Shown here: positions 42,760 through 52,240 of the stretch, piece by piece
Numbering within the stretch: the first letter of the stretch is position 1
Layout of the letters: each line of letters starts with the position of its first letter
Assembly: GCA_018267875.1 (NCBI GenBank)
Contig: JAFDXP010000033.1
Span: forward strand, 1 to 57,873
DNA: 57,873 nucleotides
Reading direction: 5' to 3'
From: Bacteroidota bacterium
Lineage (GTDB): Bacteria; Bacteroidota; Bacteroidia; Chitinophagales; Chitinophagaceae
The notes under the pieces: generated by a model
Told to the model about the DNA's origin: nothing
What the model saw: only the letters and a program-made list of their open reading frames with translations
The model's database searches: none
Program-made: the position numbers and the translations under genes

Positions 42760-43488
42760 TTAGTAAGATTTTATTTCAACTCCTCCACAAAATACAGATC
42801 CGCGAAGTATGAGTGTCTTTTTGGGAACCCCAGCTTCGGGATGGCGCATTTGACGCTTATCTTCCACGCTTCCTAATACGGTTTCTACTTCGTTTTTTAC
42901 GTCCCAATCTGATGGAATAATAATTTCGCACCCACCAAACGATGCTTGCACTTCCAATATCATAGTAGGATCATCACTTTCTGCTTGCAGCAGGTTAATT
43001 TCTGCACCACCAAAAGTGGCAGTTACTTTACCACCTTTAAAATTCTTTGAAGTAACTATTTCTTTTCTGCCGCCAAAGACAACATTAGCATCTACGGTTT
43101 GTCCTTCGGTCATAGATGAACATTTCATGTCCATCCAAGACTTTTTTTTTCTGGGTTTTAAGGTGATGAAAAGCCCTCCCAGCATGACGAGTAAGGGCAT
43201 TACTATGTCTTCTGAATCTATAGCCTTACTGCCTACATGAAAAGTAAAAGCTGGAATGAGGTTAAACACACCGATAGCCAGCAAAATAAACGGAGCTGGA
43301 GTGGAAAAGCGATTTCTAATTCCAATCATTAAACCGATAGCTATCAAAACAAGCGGCCAAGTAACTTGAATATCGAATTGTGGTAAGAGTCCTAATTTTT
43401 CTAGCAAAAGCCCAACGCCTATCAGAACTATAATGACACCAAATAGTCCTTTATTACTACGAGAAGGTAGGGGATGATTATTGCGCAT
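42760..43488 (-). CDS. LiaF-like membrane protein (LiaI-type helices plus LiaF C-terminal domain)
   Basis: 242 residues: up to four short helices in the first 110 residues (FGVIIVLIGVGLLLEKLGLL, VTWPLVLIAIGLMIGI, FILLAIGVFNLIPAF, IVMPLLVMLGGLFITL), a basic KPRKKK linker, then a beta-rich domain with GGRKEIVTSKNFKGGKVTAT and FGGCEIIIPSDW. The second half matches the LiaF/DUF2154 'toastrack' domain of envelope-stress regulators. No LiaRS-type kinase is adjacent, so its role is unknown. Confidence 0.8.
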   Translation of the reverse strand: MRNNHPLPSRSNKGLFGVIIVLIGVGLLLEKLGLLPQFDIQVTWPLVLIAIGLMIGIRNRFSTPAPFILLAIGVFNLIPAFTFHVGSKAIDSEDIVMPLLVMLGGLFITLKPRKKKSWMDMKCSSMTEGQTVDANVVFGGRKEIVTSKNFKGGKVTATFGGAEINLLQAESDDPTMILEVQASFGGCEIIIPSDWDVKNEVETVLGSVEDKRQMRHPEAGVPKKTLILRGSVFCGGVEIKSY

Positions 43489-43630
43489 AACGATAAGCTA
43501 ATTTTTGGTAAAAGTATCGGTGGCAATTGGCTTTGAAAAGTGGACTTAGGCAAAGTGCTGCACCTTGTCGGTAAAGCTATGAACTACATCGGTAAATGAA
43601 TAGCCTGTAAATCGAAAAAGAAATGAATAC

Positions 43631-44458
43631 TCAACTAATTTTCATGCTTGTCATGGTAATGGACCCGGCCAAAGGTTTGTCATTAAAAAGGGTTATCTTT
43701 TCATTTTCATCTTTTAAAGCTAAGGAGTACAGCAAAGGCAAATAATGTTCCGGCGAAGGAATTGCCAACTTAATGGCACTACCCAGTTTTTGATAATTTA
43801 CCAAAGCCAAATGGTCGCCATTTAATATTAACTGCTTCATTTTTTCGTTTGCTTCTAAAGCCCAATCAAGTCCATATTGTTCATTGATACGCTGCCAAGA
43901 AATCAGCTCCAAGTTATGCACCATATTGCCACTGCCTATCATTAAGATGCCTTTTTCTCTAAGTGATTTTAGTTGCTTTGCCAATTCATAATGTTATAGC
44001 GGACCCTGACTATAATCTAAACTGAGTTCAACAATAGGAATGTCTGCATTCGGATAAAGATGTTTCAGAACTGACCATGCACCATGATCAAGCCCCCATT
44101 GGTGATCGTCTAAGCCAATAGTTGCTTTAGTGAGCAAATCTTTTGTTTTCTTAGCTAATTGAGGGCTACCAGGTGCCAAATATTGCACTCGGTATAAAGC
44201 CTCAGGAAAGCCACTAAAGTCATGAATTGTACGTGGTTTCTGCATTGCAGTAACAAAAGTACCTTGCGTTTCCCAATGAGCACTGATGCAAAGAATCGCA
44301 TGAGGTCGTGGCAATTCGGTTGACAATTTTTTAAAACCTTGTACAAACTCGTTGTCTTCAATAGCATTCATAGGGCTACCATGACCCAAAAACAAAACGG
44401 GCATTTTTTCACTTAGTTGAAAGGGTGTGGTTGTTTTTTCAAATTCTTTCAACGTCAT
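43631..44458 (-). pseudogene. ygiD: 4,5-DOPA dioxygenase-like gene (LigB/YgiD) with an in-frame stop
   Basis: Two adjacent frames, 44458-43994 and 43984-43631, are one gene in the same frame. Codons across the junction read GGT CCG CTA TAA CAT TAT GAA TTG, so the second half (HYELAKQLKSLREKG) continues straight after a TAA at 43996-43994. The joined length, about 275 residues, equals the family length. The N-terminal half has LFLGHGSPMNAIEDNEF and SAHWETQG (metal His); the C-terminal half has GSGNMVHNL. One C-to-T change (CAA to TAA) would explain it. Probably a recent nonsense mutation or a sequencing error. Confidence 0.85.
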
Positions 44459-44860
44459 AAAAAGGATTTGGCAGGAAAGGTGAAGCTAAGGAATATTGTA
44501 CTTTTTATTGGTTAAAACATACAAATACAAAATTTGCAGTGGGACATCACATTATCTTGTTAAAGTAGCGTTTTACTAACCGCTTAGATAATTGCCCAAC
44601 TTTTCAGTATATTCGTTCGGCAAAACTGCAATAGCACCCCATCAAAAAAAAGACTGATTACCCAACGTCAAAATTGGTGTTACGCCAAAATGATTCAACC
44701 CTATTTTGTAATAATTAACACCACAATATCACAGCCAAACAACTTAGCAAAAAAGTATAAACTTCATTAAATATTTAATTAAATATTACATTTTAAAATT
44801 GAGGTAAAATCATTATATAGCCATAAACAGGTAGCCATGCCACCACAATAAACCACTTGT
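44459..44860. other. non-coding gap, 402 bases
   Basis: AT-rich region between the divergent ygiD-like and AraC genes. I saw no gene and no strong terminator. Runs such as AAATATTTAATTAAATATT (44768-44786, self-complementary) precede the AraC gene and could be part of its control region. Confidence 0.4.
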
Positions 44861-45691
44861 ATGACTCTAAACTATCCTACATACAAATACACTTCAGAAG
44901 ATGCACAATTAGAATTAGCTCGTTTCGTTGCCTTGGATAACCCCGATAGTTATCCATTCGACAATTTTCATGCACATGAGTACAATGAGATATTAGTGTT
45001 TATTAATGGCAGTGGATACCATAATATCAATTTCAAAAAACAATTTATTGAGCATAACTCTATTCACCTTCTTGCCGCTAATGATTTGCATTGGGTAGAA
45101 CGTTCCATGAAATCGACAGGCTTCGCTATTGTTTATAAAGACCAGTTTTTACAAAAACTACAAATAGTTAACCCAAATTTTGATTTTTGTAGTTTGTTTA
45201 ATTTTTCTAGAATTATCAATTTGAATGAGCAAGAAGCAAAAGATTTTGAGTTTATATTCAGAGAGATATTGCGCAATAAAACACAGTCTGCTTATATGCT
45301 TCAACTAATTGGAGTGTTCATTTCAAAGATTGCCAATCTAAGCCAAATGGAAACTCCAACTAAAAAAATTTTTGACCCAATAGTTCCAGAAATGATAAGA
45401 TTGATAGACAAAAATTTTAAGAGTCAGAAGGCTATTAGTTTTTACGCTAATGAATTAAACCTTACGCCAAGAACACTACAAAACAGATTTAAGAAAGTAT
45501 CGTCCATTTCCATAACAGAATTGATACAAGAGAGAATATTAAAAGAAGCCAAGAAACTGCTTTGCACAAGCTCAATGAGCATCCGCGATATTGCCGATGA
45601 ATTAGGATTTAAAGAGCCGGCACACTTTACCAATTGGTTTAAAAAATTGACAAAATGTTTGCCAATAGAATATAAGTACGAGAACGACTAA
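44861..45691 (+). CDS. AraC family transcriptional regulator
   Basis: 276 residues. The N-terminal cupin-like sensor part contains FDNFHAHEYNEILVFINGSG, and the C-terminal double HTH (about 178-275) has ISFYANELNLTPRTLQNRFK and IRDIADELGFKEPAHFTNWF, the AraC signature with P and F conserved. It is followed by a shared terminator. Divergent from the broken ygiD-like gene; the target is unknown. Confidence 0.9.
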   Translation: MTLNYPTYKYTSEDAQLELARFVALDNPDSYPFDNFHAHEYNEILVFINGSGYHNINFKKQFIEHNSIHLLAANDLHWVERSMKSTGFAIVYKDQFLQKLQIVNPNFDFCSLFNFSRIINLNEQEAKDFEFIFREILRNKTQSAYMLQLIGVFISKIANLSQMETPTKKIFDPIVPEMIRLIDKNFKSQKAISFYANELNLTPRTLQNRFKKVSSISITELIQERILKEAKKLLCTSSMSIRDIADELGFKEPAHFTNWFKKLTKCLPIEYKYEND

Positions 45692-45698
45692 AATTAAA

Positions 45699-45729
45699 AA
45701 AAGCCATGAACATTTCGTCCATGGCTTTT
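45699..45729. terminator. bidirectional terminator between the AraC and T9SS cargo genes
   Basis: AAAAGCCATG (45699-45708) pairs with CATGGCTTTT (45720-45729) around an 11-nt loop. A- and T-rich sides serve both converging genes. Confidence 0.8.
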
Positions 45730-45748
45730 GGCTAAAAAAAATGGCTAA

Positions 45749-46981
45749 TTATTGAACTATTACTTTTTCATACACACTCCCTTGCTTTGTGTGAATGAAC
45801 AAAAAATAAACTCCACTTGGTAAGCCGGAAACATTCAATGTCCTTTCGTTTTTATTGTATGTTCTTATGTTTTTTCCGGATAAATCTAATAGTTGAATGC
45901 CTTGTGCTTTTACGCTATTCTCGTATTCCAAATTGATGATGTTATTGGTGGGGTTAGGATAGATTTTGAATTGGGATTTTAGAGCAGGATTATTAATGGA
46001 AGTCGTTCCGCCTCCATTGGTTGTTTTGTACAAAAAATTTCCTGCTAACAAAAAGCCCGTATTGCCACTTGGCGAAAACTGAATATCATTTACTATATTC
46101 AGTGGTGACATCAATTGAGGTGTCCAACTTACTCCACCATCAGTTGTTTTATGAATAGTGCCCAAAGCATTGCTATATCCTGTATTTTCATCGGTAAACC
46201 ATAGTGCAGAAACAACATTGCCGGGAGGTATAGTCGTTTCCGTCCAAGTAGTGCCACCATCCGTTGTCTTAAATAGTTTTCCAAAATTGCCGCCCACATA
46301 ACCCACGCGCTCGTTTACAAAATGTGCTTTAATAAAACTGCCTGAATAATCCCATTCTTTTACAACTACCCAAGTGTTACCAAAATCGGTTGTTCTATAA
46401 ATTCTCCCTTTACGCAATGGAGCTGAGCCTCCAATAGTGGTAATAAAACCTAATGAACCATTGTAGAAATAAATATCAGAAACCTGATTATTATTAGCTA
46501 CTGTGTCATAATTAACTTGTTGCCAAGTGATTCCGGCATCTGTGGTTCTATGCAAGTCATAACTGTAACCCAACACCATACCGGAATCTATATTTACAAA
46601 GTCTATTTTTTCAAACAAAAACTGATATTTACCTACGCTATCACGGGTTAGTGTTTCCCAGCTTTGTCCTGCGTTTGTGGTACGCAAAACTATGTTTCGA
46701 TGAGGTGTAAACCAACCGCCACCGCAAGCAAAGCCTACAGAGTCATTTACAAAATCCATATCTTGAATAAACTCACTATCATATTCTGTTATAAAATGAT
46801 TCCATTTTAAACCTCCATCACGAGAGTAGTACATATTTTTTGCACCATTGGAATAAAATATATTACTATCACTCGACGTAGCAAAGGCTCCATTGACCAT
46901 GGAAGGTGTGGATATTGCTTTCCACTGTGCCATGCTCCAAAGGGGAACGAACAGTATTAGCATTACAAATGCGCTCTTCAT
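45749..46981 (-). CDS. secreted BNR/YCF48-like beta-propeller protein with T9SS sorting domain
   Basis: 410 residues: signal peptide (SAFVMLILFVPLWSMAQ), then six or so repeats with the BNR/Asp-box pattern (YYSRDGGLKW, RTTNAGQSW, RTTDAGITW, RTTDFGNTW, KTTDGGTTW, KTTDGGVSW), as in sialidase-like and photosystem-stability YCF48 propellers. The last 80 residues are a type A T9SS sorting domain: FKIYPNPTNNIINLEYE, then LLDLSGKNIRTY, ending GSVYEKVIVQ. It is exported through the type IX system and probably attached at the surface. The function is unknown. Confidence 0.9.
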   Translation of the reverse strand: MKSAFVMLILFVPLWSMAQWKAISTPSMVNGAFATSSDSNIFYSNGAKNMYYSRDGGLKWNHFITEYDSEFIQDMDFVNDSVGFACGGGWFTPHRNIVLRTTNAGQSWETLTRDSVGKYQFLFEKIDFVNIDSGMVLGYSYDLHRTTDAGITWQQVNYDTVANNNQVSDIYFYNGSLGFITTIGGSAPLRKGRIYRTTDFGNTWVVVKEWDYSGSFIKAHFVNERVGYVGGNFGKLFKTTDGGTTWTETTIPPGNVVSALWFTDENTGYSNALGTIHKTTDGGVSWTPQLMSPLNIVNDIQFSPSGNTGFLLAGNFLYKTTNGGGTTSINNPALKSQFKIYPNPTNNIINLEYENSVKAQGIQLLDLSGKNIRTYNKNERTLNVSGLPSGVYFLFIHTKQGSVYEKVIVQ

Positions 46982-47403
46982 AGACTTTTAAGTTTGTAAA
47001 CTGCAAATCTCATCAAAGCAGCACTAAGCATTCTTGCAAAAACATGAAAATAAATTGCAAAAAGTGGTAAAAGATTAAAATCTAACCTATTTGAGAATTT
47101 AGCATCTGGGCATGTCGAATCAACATGGCACTATGTAATGAATAAACAATTATGCCACAAGTAAAATTACAAATGCCGGAGTTCATATATACCCTGAATT
47201 TCGCCTGTACTCAACTCGTGGTATAGGCATCTTTTCTTCCTTGTTACATTCTGTCCAATGCTCAATGAGCAAAACTTTTAATTTATGGCGCATTTTTTGT
47301 TCATAATAAAACGTGAAACTGCTTTTATGACTTTTTTAAAAAACTGAGAAACAAATATTTTTCTATGATTCACTTACGTACATTGTCCTCTATTTTTGGA
47401 ACT
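46982..47403. other. non-coding gap, 422 bases
   Basis: Divergent intergenic region between the T9SS cargo and the 47404 gene. I found no frame with recognisable features. At the right end, TATTTTTG (47391-47398) is a perfect TAnnTTTG just before the ATG at 47404, which would give a nearly leaderless message. Confidence 0.4.
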
Positions 47404-47898
47404 ATGCGCTTGTTTTTTACTTCATTGCTCATGTTTGTCGCATCTTTTTCTTTTGCCCAAAACAAAGTGAAAGAACAAGCAAAGCTCATGGCTAAAGCCT
47501 TACTTCAAAAAGATTATACAAGCTATATCACTTATACTTATCCTTCCATTGTAAAAGAAATGGGTGGTAAAGAAAAAATGATTTTGGCTATAGAAAATCA
47601 AATGAAAAGCATGGAGCCTACAGCACAAATCCTTTCTATTGATTTTGGACAACCTTCTTCCGTCATTCAAGAACGAGAAGAATTGCAATGCACTATTCCA
47701 CAACAAATGATTTTACAAACACCTCAAGGAAAAGTGCAAACGCAAAGCACGCTTATTGGCATATCAAAAGACGAAGGCAACCATTGGTATTTTGTAGATA
47801 TTGGTGATAGAGACTTAAATGCAGTGCGAACCTCATTGCCTAACATTAGTCGGAAGTTGATTTTGCCCAAACCGGAGCCGCCTCAATTTGTAAAATAA
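47404..47898 (+). CDS. small secreted protein, function unknown
   Basis: 164 residues with a clear signal peptide (MRLFFTSLLMFVASFSFAQ) when started at ATG 47404; the upstream ATG at 47365 adds 13 residues and would lie ahead of the putative -7 element. The mature part begins KVKEQAKLMAKALLQKDYTS, a helix pair followed by an alternating beta pattern, loosely like NTF2-like or SnoaL folds, but no motif supports a family. The C-terminus is Pro-rich (LPKPEPPQFVK). It precedes nusB in the same direction by 81 nt. Confidence 0.7.
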   Translation: MRLFFTSLLMFVASFSFAQNKVKEQAKLMAKALLQKDYTSYITYTYPSIVKEMGGKEKMILAIENQMKSMEPTAQILSIDFGQPSSVIQEREELQCTIPQQMILQTPQGKVQTQSTLIGISKDEGNHWYFVDIGDRDLNAVRTSLPNISRKLILPKPEPPQFVK

Positions 47899-47942
47899 CA
47901 CACAAGCACATTTTCTCTGAGGTCATTCTTTGCATTTAATGC

Positions 47943-47950
47943 TACCTTTG
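47943..47950 (+). promoter_or_regulatory. -7 element of nusB (TACCTTTG-CGCGC)
   Basis: A perfect TAnnTTTG followed by CGCGC, 37 nt before the nusB ATG, the same arrangement as at yebC. Confidence 0.55.
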
Positions 47951-47979
47951 CGCGCTCAAAACGATTTGGAGCGTATTTT

Positions 47980-48918
47980 ATGATAAGCCGGAGAAACATT
48001 AGAGTGAAGGTGATGCAGACATTGTACACCCTTGACACAATGGAGAATAAAGACTTGGATCAATTGAAAAAATCCGGTGGCTCCATTTTGGAAGAGAAAT
48101 TAGATAAATCTTTAGACCTTTTCGTTACCTCGGCTCTCTACACTTTTTCGGTAGCCCAATATGCTGAAACGGATGCCCATCAACGCGCTTCAAAATATTT
48201 GCCTTCTCAAGAAGACCTCAATGTCAGCATAAAAATATCAGGCAATGAGTTTATGTGGAATGTACGTTCCAACGAGACTTTTGAAGAGCGAGTAAAACTT
48301 CATCATTTAGAACAATATCTGAATGAAGAATGGACAAAGAAACTCTATATAGCTTTAGCAAAAACCGAAGCATACCAAAAATACATAGCCGAAAACACAC
48401 GTAATCCTAAATCAGAAAAGGCAATCATCAAATTCATCTGGGAACAACTCATTTTGCCGAATGAATCCTTGATGGAGTATTTTTTTGAAGAATTACCCGG
48501 CTGGGAAGACGACAAAGAAATGACCTTGATGTTGATGGATAATTTCTTCAAAAGCAATCATAAAATCAATTACCTAAGCCTTATTTCGCAAGAAAAACGC
48601 GACTATGCACATAGCTTGATGCGTAGTGTATTGGAAAAAAAGGACTATTGCTTGGAGCTCATTAATCCAAAATTACAAAACTGGGATTCTGAGCGTGTTG
48701 CGCTTATAGATTTATTGCTGTTGCAAATGGGCATCTGTGAATTTTTATATTACCCGACTATCCCTACAAAAGTTACCATCAACGAATACATCGAATTAGC
48801 CAAAACTTACAGCACCCCTCAAAGTGGTCAATTTGTAAATGGCGTGCTGGATAATATTTTAAAAGATTTAGAAAAGGATAACAAAATACACAAACAAGAC
48901 CGAGTACGTAAATCGTAA
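47980..48918 (+). CDS. nusB: transcription antitermination factor NusB (long Bacteroidota form)
   Basis: 312 residues; E. coli NusB has about 140. The start [18 protein letters not shown] is the NusB N-terminus, then about 150 residues are inserted, and the C-terminal NusB core follows ([52 protein letters not shown]). The long form is normal in Bacteroidota. It binds boxA RNA with NusE (S10) in rRNA antitermination. It heads a row with DUF1573, yajC and coaE. Confidence 0.9.
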   Translation: MISRRNIRVKVMQTLYTLDTMENKDLDQLKKSGGSILEEKLDKSLDLFVTSALYTFSVAQYAETDAHQRASKYLPSQEDLNVSIKISGNEFMWNVRSNETFEERVKLHHLEQYLNEEWTKKLYIALAKTEAYQKYIAENTRNPKSEKAIIKFIWEQLILPNESLMEYFFEELPGWEDDKEMTLMLMDNFFKSNHKINYLSLISQEKRDYAHSLMRSVLEKKDYCLELINPKLQNWDSERVALIDLLLLQMGICEFLYYPTIPTKVTINEYIELAKTYSTPQSGQFVNGVLDNILKDLEKDNKIHKQDRVRKS

Positions 48919-48928
48919 ATTTGCGAAA

Positions 48929-49453
48929 GTGAAAAATAACTTCATCACAACTTTATTTGAATCATTAAACCTAAAGGTCTTGCTGTTAGGAAAATACTTG
49001 ATTGCCTTATTTTCTTTTGGAATGATAGCCTTTACTTCTTGCAACAATACACCTAAAGAAAATGAAAACCCCAAACTTTTATCAACCTCATTAGTAAACA
49101 ATCCTCGGTCTGCCACCGGAACAGATACCGTTGTGTTAAATGCCTTAGCCAACATGTCTTTTAAAGACACTGTTTATGATTTTGGAACCATAAAACAAGG
49201 AGAAGTTGTTAGTCATGAATATGACTTCACCAATACCGGGAAAAGCCCGCTTCTTATCAGTAATGCCGCCGGATCGTGCGGATGTACAGTTGCCGATTTT
49301 CCACGAGAGCCTGTACAGCCGGGCAAAACCGGAACTATTAAAGTGCAATTTAGCTCTGCCGGAAAAGAAGGGCATCAAGAAAAAAGTGTAACTCTTACAA
49401 CTAATTCAATTCGTGGATTGCACATTTTATTTATCAAAGGAGAAGTAAAATAG
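48929..49453 (+). CDS. DUF1573 lipoprotein
   Basis: 174 residues, start probably GTG 48929. A hydrophobic segment (about 17-36) ends FTSC, a lipobox-like cleavage site at C38. The DUF1573 immunoglobulin-like domain has YDFGTIKQGEVVSHEYDFTN, SCGCTVADFP and GTIKVQFSSAGKEGHQEKSV. Members are envelope proteins of Bacteroidota with no settled role. A TAAATTTG sequence overlaps the nusB stop codon (48916-48923), too close to the start for a normal leader, so it may be fortuitous. Confidence 0.85.
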   Translation: MKNNFITTLFESLNLKVLLLGKYLIALFSFGMIAFTSCNNTPKENENPKLLSTSLVNNPRSATGTDTVVLNALANMSFKDTVYDFGTIKQGEVVSHEYDFTNTGKSPLLISNAAGSCGCTVADFPREPVQPGKTGTIKVQFSSAGKEGHQEKSVTLTTNSIRGLHILFIKGEVK

Positions 49454-49489
49454 AAACTTAATTTTTCATTTAATAATCATCAAAATCAA

Positions 49490-49843
49490 ATGTTCGTAAA
49501 TCTCGCATCAGTATTACTACAAGCAGGAAGTCCCAGCCCCATGCCATCATTATTTATTATGGTTGGTATGATCGTAGTTATGTATTTTTTCATGATTCGC
49601 CCACAAGCAAAACGTGCCAAAGAGCAAAAGAAATTTGCTGAAAGCATCAATACCGGTGAGCGTGTCATCACTTCTGCAGGCATCCATGGCACCATCAACC
49701 GTGTGAATGATGATGGTACTTTGCAAATTGAAGTAGGTCGTGGTACCTTTATCACAATTGAAAGAAGTGCTGTGTCTATGGAAATGACCAATGCTTACAA
49801 GAAGAAAACAGAAGGGGCAATTGTTGCTGCTGAAACAAAATAG
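49490..49843 (+). CDS. yajC: preprotein translocase subunit YajC
   Basis: 117 residues with one membrane helix (about 19-36, PSLFIMVGMIVVMYFFMI) followed by the family hallmark RPQAKRAKEQKKFAESI and GERVITSAGIHGTINRVNDD. YajC associates with SecDF. It follows DUF1573 and precedes coaE by 15 nt, probably one operon. Confidence 0.95.
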   Translation: MFVNLASVLLQAGSPSPMPSLFIMVGMIVVMYFFMIRPQAKRAKEQKKFAESINTGERVITSAGIHGTINRVNDDGTLQIEVGRGTFITIERSAVSMEMTNAYKKKTEGAIVAAETK

Positions 49844-49858
49844 TAAAATAAACGAACC

Positions 49859-50455
49859 ATGCTGAAAGTAGGAATAACCGGAGGTATTGGGTCAGGAAAA
49901 TCATGGGTATGCCAAGTGTTTGAAATACTTGGCATACCTGTTTTTTATGCAGATCGTGCTGCTCGTTTTTTAATGGAAAATGATCAGGCAATTATAAATA
50001 GCATCAAAGCACTTTTGGGCGATGATGCTTATAGAGGCGGATTGCTTGATAGAGAAAGAATTGGGACAATTGTTTTTAGATCACCGGAACTATTGCAAAA
50101 GCTAAACAGTATTATTCATCCTGCTGTTCGCCGCTATGCCCAACAATGGCATGATAGTCAGAAATCACTATACACGATAAAAGAAGCAGCTATTTTTTTT
50201 GAAACAGGCAGTAACGTTGAAATGGATTTTATGGTTGGCGTTTATGCTCCAAGAAAATTACGAATCCTCCGTACCATTCATCGAGATGGCTCCACTCAAG
50301 AAAAAGTATTGGAGCGCATGTCGCAACAAATGGAAGAAGATGAAAAAATGAAACGGTGCGACTATGTTATCATCAATGACGATAAACGTGCCATCCTTCC
50401 TCAAATATTAGACCTTCATCAACTGCTTCAAGACCGAATTAGGAGTACACGCTAA
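49859..50455 (+). CDS. coaE: dephospho-CoA kinase
   Basis: 198 residues with P-loop GITGGIGSGKSWVCQVF (about 5-21), LGIPVFYADRAAR, and IKEAAIFFETGSNVEMD (substrate region). It phosphorylates the 3'-hydroxyl of dephospho-CoA, the last step of CoA synthesis. Codons about 16-27 hold a perfect 12-bp inverted repeat. Confidence 0.93.
   Translation: MLKVGITGGIGSGKSWVCQVFEILGIPVFYADRAARFLMENDQAIINSIKALLGDDAYRGGLLDRERIGTIVFRSPELLQKLNSIIHPAVRRYAQQWHDSQKSLYTIKEAAIFFETGSNVEMDFMVGVYAPRKLRILRTIHRDGSTQEKVLERMSQQMEEDEKMKRCDYVIINDDKRAILPQILDLHQLLQDRIRSTR
49906..49938 (+). repeat. perfect 12-bp inverted repeat inside coaE
   Basis: GGTATGCCAAGT (49906-49917) and ACTTGGCATACC (49927-49938) flank a 9-nt loop, about 48 nt into the coding sequence. 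The mRNA hairpin could slow early translation; it may also be chance. Confidence 0.55.
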
Positions 50456-50515
50456 TCTCATCTAAGCTATTCTAACATTCCATCCGCACACAATGGAAAT
50501 TAACCCCGCAATGTG

Positions 50516-50523
50516 TAGGTTTG
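50516..50523 (+). promoter_or_regulatory. -7 element of the degT-rfbC pair (TAGGTTTG)
   Basis: A perfect TAnnTTTG, 21 nt from its end to the ATG at 50545. It overlaps the alternative TTG start at 50521, which decides for the ATG. Confidence 0.55.
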
Positions 50524-50544
50524 CAGCCCAAAAGAACTGTTTCT

Positions 50545-51684
50545 ATGCAAAAAATTCAGATGGTGGATCTGAAACGCCAATATGCTCACATCAAACCGGC
50601 AGTTGATAAAGCCATTCAAAACGTCATTGATACAACCGCATTTATCAATGGACCGGATGTAAATGCTTTTTCTAATGAATTGGCAAGTTACTTGAACATA
50701 AAGCATGTGATTCCTTGTGCAAACGGAACAGATGCTTTGCAAATTGCCTTAATGGCACTTGATTTACAGCCCGGAGATGAAGTCATTACACCTTCTTTTA
50801 CATACATTGCCACAGTTGAAGTTGTAGCATTATTACAATTAAAACCCGTATTTGTAGAGGTAGATGCAGACACTTTTACCATGAATATAGAAAGCCTAAA
50901 AAAAGCTATTACTCATAAAACAAAGGCTATTATTCCGGTACACCTTTATGGGCAATCAGCCAACATGAATGAAATTTTGCAAATTGCCAAAGAAAAAAAC
51001 ATTCCGGTGATTGAAGATACAGCTCAAGCAATTGGTGGAACCTATACTTTCCCTAATGGCACAGTAGCTAAAAACGGTACAATGGGAACCATTGGTACTA
51101 CATCATTTTTCCCTTCTAAGAACTTGGGTTGCTATGGCGATGGCGGTGCAATTTTTACCAATGATGATGTATTAGCTGACAAAATGAAAATGATAGCAAA
51201 CCATGGTCAAAAAGTGCGTTATTATCATGAGTTAGTTGGTTGCAACAGCCGTTTGGACACTATGCAGGCCGCTATCTTGCGCGTAAAGCTCCCTCATCTG
51301 GATGCCTACTGCGATGCTCGTAGAACTGCCGCTGACTATTACGATAAAGCTTTTGCCAATCACCCCAATATTACAACTCCTTATCGGGCTGCTTACAGCA
51401 AACACGTTTTCCATCAATATACCTTGAAGTTAAATGGTGTAAATCGCGATCAGATAATTGCCTATTTAGCAGAAAAAGAAATCCCGTCTATGCTTTACTA
51501 TCCGGTTCCGGCTCATAAACAAAATATGTTCAAATTGCTTGGTGGAAATGATTTCAAATTGGCTACTACCGATCAATTGCAAGAACAGGTGCTTTCTTTA
51601 CCTATTCATACAGAACTGACTGAAGAAGAATTAAAGTATATCACCACTCATTTTATAGATGCAATAGAAGTCGCTAAAAACTAA
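50545..51684 (+). CDS. DegT/DnrJ/EryC1/StrS sugar aminotransferase
   Basis: 379 residues, a PLP fold-type I enzyme acting on nucleotide 4-keto or 3-keto sugars. Visible are MVDLKRQYAHIKPAVDKAIQ, CANGTDALQIALMAL (PLP phosphate), TPSFTYIATVEVVALL, IEDTAQAIGG (Asp to the PLP ring nitrogen) and the Schiff-base lysine K192 in FFPSKNLGCYGDGGAIFTN. rfbC follows after 2 nt, so a surface-polysaccharide deoxyaminosugar pathway is likely; the exact sugar is not evident. Confidence 0.93.
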   Translation: MQKIQMVDLKRQYAHIKPAVDKAIQNVIDTTAFINGPDVNAFSNELASYLNIKHVIPCANGTDALQIALMALDLQPGDEVITPSFTYIATVEVVALLQLKPVFVEVDADTFTMNIESLKKAITHKTKAIIPVHLYGQSANMNEILQIAKEKNIPVIEDTAQAIGGTYTFPNGTVAKNGTMGTIGTTSFFPSKNLGCYGDGGAIFTNDDVLADKMKMIANHGQKVRYYHELVGCNSRLDTMQAAILRVKLPHLDAYCDARRTAADYYDKAFANHPNITTPYRAAYSKHVFHQYTLKLNGVNRDQIIAYLAEKEIPSMLYYPVPAHKQNMFKLLGGNDFKLATTDQLQEQVLSLPIHTELTEEELKYITTHFIDAIEVAKN

Positions 51685-51686
51685 AC

Positions 51687-52238
51687 ATGAAAATTCACAA
51701 CACACCACTTGAAGGGTTATTGATTATTGAACCTCGAATTCACAATGACGATCGAGGTTATTTCTTTGAAAGCTATAACAAGCAAGCATTTCAAGCGGCA
51801 ACTGGTTTAGAAATACACTTTGTTCAAGACAATCAAGCACGCTCAACCAAAAACGTTTTGCGGGGGCTTCATTTTCAAAACCCGCCACATGCTCAAACGA
51901 AATTAATTCGTGCTTTAGAGGGTGCCATTTGGGATGTAGTTGTTGATATACGCAGCAACAGCAAAACTTTCGGACATTGGTTTGGTGTAGAATTGTCGGC
52001 AGAAAACAAGCTGCAACTATTGGTTCCACATGGTTTTGCTCATGGTTATACAGTTCTTACCGAAACAGCAGAAGTGTTTTATAAGTGTGATGATTTTTAT
52101 AGTAAAGCGGATGAGGGTGGGGTATTATACAACGATCCGGCTTTGAATATTGATTGGAAAATAGACTTGCATAAAGCCATAGTTTCTGAGAAAGATTTAA
52201 CACAACCATCTTTAAAAATGCACAAAGGAAAATTTTAG
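51687..52238 (+). CDS. rfbC: dTDP-4-dehydrorhamnose 3,5-epimerase family protein
   Basis: 183 residues of the RmlC cupin family: LIIEPRIHNDDRGYFFESYN, VLRGLHFQNPPHAQTKLIR with the catalytic His, VPHGFAHGYTVLTETAEVFY and YKCDDFYSKADEGG with the catalytic Tyr. It epimerises a dTDP-4-keto sugar at C3 and/or C5; a 3-epimerase-only role is possible given the aminotransferase partner. The start is only 2 nt after the degT stop. A strong terminator follows. Confidence 0.92.
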   Translation: MKIHNTPLEGLLIIEPRIHNDDRGYFFESYNKQAFQAATGLEIHFVQDNQARSTKNVLRGLHFQNPPHAQTKLIRALEGAIWDVVVDIRSNSKTFGHWFGVELSAENKLQLLVPHGFAHGYTVLTETAEVFYKCDDFYSKADEGGVLYNDPALNIDWKIDLHKAIVSEKDLTQPSLKMHKGKF

Positions 52239-52240
52239 CT

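Noticed and set aside
43631-44458. Two separate genes for the dioxygenase halves
   Set aside because: They are in one frame, separated only by a TAA codon, and together give the normal family length.
48916-48923. TAAATTTG overlapping the nusB stop as a promoter of the DUF1573 gene
   Set aside because: It lies only 5 nt before the start codon and has no -33 element; the gene is more likely read from the nusB promoter.
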